A stretch of DNA of 9,673 nt, taken from Bacillota bacterium (GTDB taxonomy: Bacteria > Bacillota_G > Limnochordia > DTU010). Below, piece by piece: positions 5,958-9,673 of the stretch. The stretch lies in NCBI GenBank assembly GCA_012799255.1, contig JAAZLQ010000161.1, forward strand, positions 1 to 9,673, written 5' to 3'. The position numbers and the translations under genes are program-made. Within the stretch, counting starts at the first letter, position 1. Each line of letters starts with the position of its first letter. A model generated the notes under the pieces. It was not told the DNA's origin. It ran no database searches and saw only the letters and a program-made list of their open reading frames with translations.

Positions 5958-7501
5958 GCTAAAGCCTCCTTCAATTGGGTGGCCTTTTGGCTCTTGATTC
6001 CCAGCATATAAAGGCCCAACTCTTCCTCAGTCACATCTCGGGCATCTGGGAAAGCGGCCACAATTTGACCTCCGTAGACCACTAAAAGCCTGTCACTGAG
6101 ACTCATCACTTCATTAAGGTCAGCAGAAATCAAAAGTACGGCTACCCCTGAACGGCAAATATCAACCAGTTTCCTATGGATGAACTCAATGGCCCCCACG
6201 TCAACCCCTCGTGTCGGCTGGTTGGCAATAACCAGACGGGGGTTTGATGAAAACTCCCTGGCCACGACTACTTTTTGAATATTCCCTCCCGAAAGCATCT
6301 TCACAGCGGTTTTAGGAGTCCGAGTTACCACATTAAACTCGCTAACTAGCTCTTGGGCGGTGTTTTCAATTGCTTTTCGCCGCAAGAATACTTTTCCGGT
6401 GTAGTCAGGTAGTTGAATCCGGTCAGCGACCAAGTTATCTTCAATAGTCGCATCAGCAGCCACCCCATGCAGCAAGCGGTCTTCAGGAATATGGGCCACG
6501 CCCCGTTCTCTCAGTTTCCGCGGTGTGGCCATATGTACGACCCCATTTTCCAAGCGCATCTGGCCGCCGTGCGGATTCCTCAGACCAGTTAGAATCTCCA
6601 CCAGCTCACGCTGCCCATTACCTTCAACACCAGCAATTCCAACTATTTCACCTGCCCGTACACTAAATGACACATTCTGTAATAATGGCTTACCCTCAGG
6701 CGTGAAATAACTTAGATTCTCAACCTCAAGCACTTTTTTCCGAGGTTTTGCAGGTGGTTTGTCAATTTTGAGCAGCACATCGCGACCTACCATCAACCGC
6801 GAAATGTCAGCTTCCGTCACGTCAGTTGTCTCCCGTACACCCACCAAACGACCACCGCGCATGACAGTGATACGATCTGTAATTTGCTTTACCTCGTTTA
6901 ACTTGTGAGAAATAAAAATCATAGTATGCCCTTGTTTTTTCAGTTCAATGAGTGCCGCAAAGAGTTCCTCAGTTTCCTGGGGAGTTAATACGGCAGTGGG
7001 CTCATCTAACACCAAGAGCTCGGCGCCGCGCAACAGTGCCTTCAAAATCTCCACCTTTTGCCTCATACCAATAGGAATATCCCGAATTTTAGCCTCAGGA
7101 TCAACATGCAGGTTATAACGTTGAGCTAAATCCTTCACGATTTGCACTGCTTGAGCCCAGTCAAAACGCAACCCCTTTCTGGGTTCAGCACCAAGCACAA
7201 TGTTTTCGGTCACGGTTAGGGATGGTGCGAGCATAAAGTGTTGATGCACCATGCCGATCCCCTTTTGAATCACTTGCTGTGGCGAGGTAATCTGCAGAAG
7301 CTCCCCTTTATAAAACACCTGACCCTCATCAGGGTTTTCTAAGCCAAACAGCACCTTCATCAGTGTTGTCTTACCCGCCCCGTTTTCTCCCACTAGAGCG
7401 TGGATTTCGCCCTTGCGAACCGAAAAATCCACTCCGGCATTAGCCATCACTCCATTGGGATAAACCTTGGTAATCCCTTTCATTTCCAATAGATTACCCA
7501 T
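5954..7501 (-). CDS. Nucleoside ABC transporter ATP-binding protein, two NBDs (COG3845, NupO/YufO-like)
   Basis: A 515-residue cytoplasmic ATPase with two fused nucleotide-binding domains that powers the importer. NBD1 has Walker A GENGAGKT (38-45), Q-loop VHQH (85-88), Walker B LLVLDEPT (162-169) and switch H199. Its signature reads IPIGMRQ (142-148) in place of LSGGQ. NBD2 is degenerate in the manner of this family: Walker A-like GVEGNGQR (291-298), intact LSGGN (403-407), and Walker B LVIANQPTRG with N-Q replacing D-E. Only one composite ATP site is expected to hydrolyse well. I start at ATG 7501, 8 bases after GGGGG (7514-7510). An in-frame TTG at 7507 is only 2 bases from that site. A terminator hairpin separates the gene from the binding-protein gene upstream. 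Confidence 0.95.
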   Translation of the reverse strand: MGNLLEMKGITKVYPNGVMANAGVDFSVRKGEIHALVGENGAGKTTLMKVLFGLENPDEGQVFYKGELLQITSPQQVIQKGIGMVHQHFMLAPSLTVTENIVLGAEPRKGLRFDWAQAVQIVKDLAQRYNLHVDPEAKIRDIPIGMRQKVEILKALLRGAELLVLDEPTAVLTPQETEELFAALIELKKQGHTMIFISHKLNEVKQITDRITVMRGGRLVGVRETTDVTEADISRLMVGRDVLLKIDKPPAKPRKKVLEVENLSYFTPEGKPLLQNVSFSVRAGEIVGIAGVEGNGQRELVEILTGLRNPHGGQMRLENGVVHMATPRKLRERGVAHIPEDRLLHGVAADATIEDNLVADRIQLPDYTGKVFLRRKAIENTAQELVSEFNVVTRTPKTAVKMLSGGNIQKVVVAREFSSNPRLVIANQPTRGVDVGAIEFIHRKLVDICRSGVAVLLISADLNEVMSLSDRLLVVYGGQIVAAFPDARDVTEEELGLYMLGIKSQKATQLKEALA

Positions 7502-7509
7502 AGACAAAT

Positions 7510-7514
7510 CCCCC
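7510..7514 (-). promoter_or_regulatory. Ribosome binding site of the ATPase gene, deciding ATG 7501
   Basis: On the minus strand AAAGGGGG directly follows the terminator's T tract. The G run ends 8 bases before ATG 7501, and only 2 bases before the alternative TTG 7507. Confidence 0.6.
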
Positions 7515-7519
7515 TTTAT

Positions 7520-7555
7520 AAAAAATGAGGGTGCAGCAATCTTGGCTGCACCCTC
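7520..7555 (-). terminator. Intrinsic terminator between binding-protein and ATPase genes
   Basis: On the minus strand GAGGGTGCAGC (7555-7545) pairs perfectly with GCTGCACCCTC (7537-7527) around a 7-base loop. One A and six T (7525-7520) follow. It begins 12 bases after the stop of the binding-protein gene and ends just before the ATPase ribosome binding site. With no clear promoter after it, it should let only part of the transcripts through. Confidence 0.85.
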
Positions 7556-7566
7556 TAACTAGACTA

Positions 7567-8637
7567 TTATGGGCGCACAGAGTCTCTGAGCGCGTTGAGG
7601 GTTGCATTGTCCATACCAATGGCTGTGCTCACTGCAATCTCACCGTTTTGCACTTTTTCAGCAAGCTTAGCAATTTCTTGTCTGAACTCTTCTGGAATCA
7701 AGTTACGGTAATACTCGTTATCCGCAAGACCCACTGCCTGTTCAGCTAGGCCCAGAGCTTCAGACTGACCATAAGGCAAGGTTCCCTCAAGATGCATCCT
7801 TAGTGCACGTACCAGCGAGTTGTCAATGCGCTTCAACATGGAAGTGACAATCAAGTTAGCTTTAACTGGATCCGTATTTTCAAAGAGTAATGCTTGGTCA
7901 GAGTCTACGCCGATGGCATAAAGACCTGTATCTTTCGCAGCATCCAACTGACCAAGTCCGGCTTGACCAGCAACGTTAAAGCCAATATCTACGCCACGAT
8001 TGTACTGGGCTAATGCCATTTCCTTACCCTTAGCGGAGTCATCAAAGCTACCGATATAGGAAATATCCACTTTGATTTCTGGGTCAACATAGAGGGCACC
8101 CTCGATGTAACCTACCAAGAAGTCGTTGATGACAGGAATATCCATGCCGCCTAAGAAACCAATGGCCTTACCTGGGTTAACCTTTTCCATGTTGGAAGTG
8201 GTAACCATGGCAGCCAAGGCACCAGCCAAGAAAGAGCCTTCATTTTGCTTGTACATAATTGAATAAACATTATCCAAATTACCTTTGGAGTAGTCCACTT
8301 CGGTATCGAAAATAATGTATTTCACATCTGGGTTCCAGGGAGCAATCTCTTCAAGACTTTCAGTCATTTGCCATGTTCCCAGAATAATAACATCATAGTT
8401 TTGCTCAGAAATGTCGGCTAAAGTAGGATCCCAAACACTTTGATCATATCCCATTTCGATTAACCGGAACTCGATTCCTAGTTCTTTCTCCGCAGCAACA
8501 ACACCGTCATAGGCCGAGTCAAAGAAGGAACGATCTCCGAGTGTTCCATTGATTAGCAGGGCCACCTTCAGAGGTGCAGCACTCACAATGGAACTGAACA
8601 ACAGCAACAACACCAATACTAAGCCAATACGCTTCAT
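7567..8637 (-). CDS. BMP-family substrate-binding protein of the nucleoside importer (NupN/PnrA-like)
   Basis: A 356-residue extracytoplasmic binding protein of the BMP (PnrA/Med) family, known to bind purine and other nucleosides. Residues 1-20 are a signal peptide (K2, R3, a leucine-rich core, then SSIVSA before A21) without the lipobox cysteine usual for such proteins in monoderm bacteria. Landmarks are NGTLGDRSFFDSAYDG (30-45, ligand-site loop), NEGSFLAGALAA (132-143), GFLGGMDIPVINDF (160-173) and AIGVDSDQ (241-248), whose aspartates lie where PnrA-type proteins hold the ribose. I chose ATG 8637 because AAGGAGGG lies 8 bases upstream and the signal peptide then starts correctly. A longer reading from TTG 8670 adds 11 residues that overlap the preceding gene's stop. 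It lies 29 bases after nucleoside hydrolase 2 and is followed by a terminator. Confidence 0.94.
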   Translation of the reverse strand: MKRIGLVLVLLLLFSSIVSAAPLKVALLINGTLGDRSFFDSAYDGVVAAEKELGIEFRLIEMGYDQSVWDPTLADISEQNYDVIILGTWQMTESLEEIAPWNPDVKYIIFDTEVDYSKGNLDNVYSIMYKQNEGSFLAGALAAMVTTSNMEKVNPGKAIGFLGGMDIPVINDFLVGYIEGALYVDPEIKVDISYIGSFDDSAKGKEMALAQYNRGVDIGFNVAGQAGLGQLDAAKDTGLYAIGVDSDQALLFENTDPVKANLIVTSMLKRIDNSLVRALRMHLEGTLPYGQSEALGLAEQAVGLADNEYYRNLIPEEFRQEIAKLAEKVQNGEIAVSTAIGMDNATLNALRDSVRP

Positions 8638-8645
8638 CAAAAAAA

Positions 8646-8653
8646 CCCTCCTT
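8646..8653 (-). promoter_or_regulatory. Ribosome binding site fixing the binding-protein start at 8637
   Basis: AAGGAGGG (8653-8646) lies 8 bases before ATG 8637. The TTG at 8670 is upstream of this site, so it cannot use it. Confidence 0.8.
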
Positions 8654-8666
8654 GTTTTATCTATCC

Positions 8667-9599
8667 TCAAGCAATCAAAGCCTGCCTGAGCAAAGCAGCA
8701 ACCCTATCAGTGTCAACGTCTAACACGAGTCTGACATTTGGATCCTTGCCACTCACTCCAGCGTAGTCGATTGCCATGAGACCTCGCCCATAAGTACCGC
8801 TTGTCTCAACCGCTGCAAACACCTGCGCCTCATCTACAATAACGAGGGGATCTAGAATCAAAGCGGCTGCCAAAAGATCACATAATAGAAATCCCGGAAA
8901 ACCTAACACCTCTTCCGTCCTGCGTAGAATCTCTGCTGCCATTGCTAAAAAGGTTTCTGCTATGGGGTTTTTTAGCGCTTCCCTTCCCCCTTTTTCCAAC
9001 TGTTCCAGAGTAATGAGATTATGAATACAAGTCTCCCAGGGAACTAACGTGATGGGAATTCCAGACTCTAGAACTATCGCGGCTGCTTCAGGATCTGCAG
9101 CAAAGTTAAACTCTCCCACCATAGTAGTGTTGCCCCTGGCCCCACTTGTTCCCCCCATAATTACCAAGCGTTGGATTCTCTGGGCAAGCGTTGGATCTTT
9201 GATCAACGCGACTGCCAGATTAGTTAAGGGTCCTATGGCCAAAATATTTAAAGAATCTGGGTAAACATGACTTTGGCTTAGAATCATGTCAACCGCATGC
9301 ATCGATTCTTGGGAACTACTGGTTGCGCCCCACGAAAGGTCACCCAAACCATCCGTACCATGAACTTCGGTCGCATTGATTGCAGGCTCCAAGATGGCCC
9401 GACTGCAACCGGCAAATACCGGAACCTGGCTTTGTAAGAGGTCCTTGAGGCGTAGTGCGTTACGTAATGTATCCACCAACGGCGAGTTACCATGGACTAC
9501 ACTCAATCCCACTACATCAAGCCCTAATCGTAAGCAAGTAATAATGGCTGCAGCATCATCAATCCCAGGGTCAGCATCAATAATCCATGGCAATTTCAC
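8667..9599 (-). CDS. Nucleoside hydrolase 2 (inosine/uridine-preferring family, Cys-Asp variant)
   Basis: A 310-residue ribonucleoside hydrolase when started at GTG 9599. It keeps DADPGIDDA (8-16; D8, D10, D14, D15), HGN (36-38 region), EVHGTDGLGDL (His 80), IGPLTN and EFNFAADPEAA. Where hydrolase 1 has LHDPLA this protein has LLCDLLAA, so the catalytic His is Cys 240 while the metal-binding Asp 241 remains. I recall that one subgroup of the family carries Cys here, so the enzyme is probably active with a different leaving-group mechanism or base preference. The GTG start puts D8/D10/D14/D15 at exactly the numbers of hydrolase 1. TTG 9632 gives 11 more residues without a family match, and TTG 9593 is also possible. 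It is the first gene of the importer operon seen here. Confidence 0.88.
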   Translation of the reverse strand: MKLPWIIDADPGIDDAAAIITCLRLGLDVVGLSVVHGNSPLVDTLRNALRLKDLLQSQVPVFAGCSRAILEPAINATEVHGTDGLGDLSWGATSSSQESMHAVDMILSQSHVYPDSLNILAIGPLTNLAVALIKDPTLAQRIQRLVIMGGTSGARGNTTMVGEFNFAADPEAAAIVLESGIPITLVPWETCIHNLITLEQLEKGGREALKNPIAETFLAMAAEILRRTEEVLGFPGFLLCDLLAAALILDPLVIVDEAQVFAAVETSGTYGRGLMAIDYAGVSGKDPNVRLVLDVDTDRVAALLRQALIA

Positions 9600-9602
9600 A
9601 AA

Positions 9603-9607
9603 CCCCC
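9603..9607 (-). promoter_or_regulatory. Probable ribosome binding site of nucleoside hydrolase 2
   Basis: TGGGGG on the minus strand ends 3 bases before GTG 9599 and 9 bases before TTG 9593. The first spacing is short and the second is normal, so this site leaves the exact start open between the two. It argues against TTG 9632, which lies upstream of it. Confidence 0.4.
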
Positions 9608-9631
9608 ATTTTTTGTTAATGTCTGATAACA

Positions 9632-9673
9632 ATGATCATGTATAATTAAGTTCGCAATTTGAAAAAGGAAAAG
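9632..9673 (-). promoter_or_regulatory. Upstream region of the nucleoside operon, possible -10 element
   Basis: The minus strand is AT-rich here. It holds TATACA at 9644-9639, which could be a -10 element, but no convincing -35 lies 16-18 bases upstream before the window ends. An 8-bp palindrome ATGATCAT (9632-9639) lies where transcription would start and might be an operator. No purine riboswitch is visible, though the leader may extend past the edge. Confidence 0.25.

Noticed and set aside
7502..7507. TTG 7507 as start of the ATPase
   Set aside because: It is only 2 bases from the GGGGG site, whereas ATG 7501 is at the normal 8-base distance.
8638..8670. TTG 8670 as start of the BMP binding protein
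   Set aside because: It places 11 polar residues before the signal peptide and ignores the AAGGAGGG site located 8 bases before ATG 8637.
9600..9632. TTG 9632 as start of nucleoside hydrolase 2
   Set aside because: The extra 11 residues have no family counterpart, and GTG 9599 aligns the catalytic aspartates exactly with hydrolase 1.
9600..9673. Purine riboswitch before the nucleoside operon
   Set aside because: No matching P1/P2/P3 arrangement is seen in the 74 bases available. The region beyond the window edge cannot be judged.

Overview
The window reads as chromosomal DNA of a bacterium, most likely a Bacillota (Firmicutes) relative. Ribosome binding sites are strong (AGGAGG-type), promoters match TTGACA/TATAAT, the two complete tRNA genes encode their own CCA ends, and GC content is moderate. 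The nucleoside ABC importer resembles the Bacillus NupNOPQ (BMP) type. One detail does not fit a simple monoderm: the importer's binding protein has an ordinary Sec signal peptide and no lipoprotein cysteine. That would suit a diderm member of the phylum, but it is only a hint. I see no mobile element, CRISPR array or rRNA.

Left end (1-432): a minus-strand tRNA cluster in the order Val(UAC), Gly(GCC), Thr(GGU), the last cut by the window edge. A near-consensus promoter at 262-290 drives it. Going rightward are a small secreted protein of unknown function (433-855) with a long terminator hairpin, then a stand-alone RibD C-terminal-type reductase (996-1706) with its own clear extended -10 promoter. 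The reductase gene meets the next gene tail to tail with one base between the stop codons.

Right part (1708-9599, all minus strand): transcription runs from the right edge leftward through nucleoside hydrolase 2, the BMP-family substrate-binding protein, an intrinsic terminator hairpin, the double-NBD ATPase, permease 1, permease 2, nucleoside hydrolase 1 and a YeiH-type membrane protein. From the ATPase to nucleoside hydrolase 1 the genes overlap by 1 to 17 bases, so that block is certainly one transcriptional unit. Together it looks like a complete nucleoside scavenging module. The binding protein captures a nucleoside, the ABC complex imports it, and the two cytoplasmic hydrolases split it into base and ribose. 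The two hydrolases differ at a catalytic position (His-Asp in one, Cys-Asp in the other), which suggests a division of labour between substrates.

Most notable points: the terminator placed just after the binding-protein gene, probably to set the ratio of binding protein to transporter; the two dissimilar hydrolases bracketing one transporter; and a nested set of inverted repeats covering the start codon and part of the ribosome binding site of the YeiH-like gene. The last suggests separate control of that gene inside or just after the operon. The families here are known. What may be undescribed is the arrangement and the leader structure, not a new class of protein.
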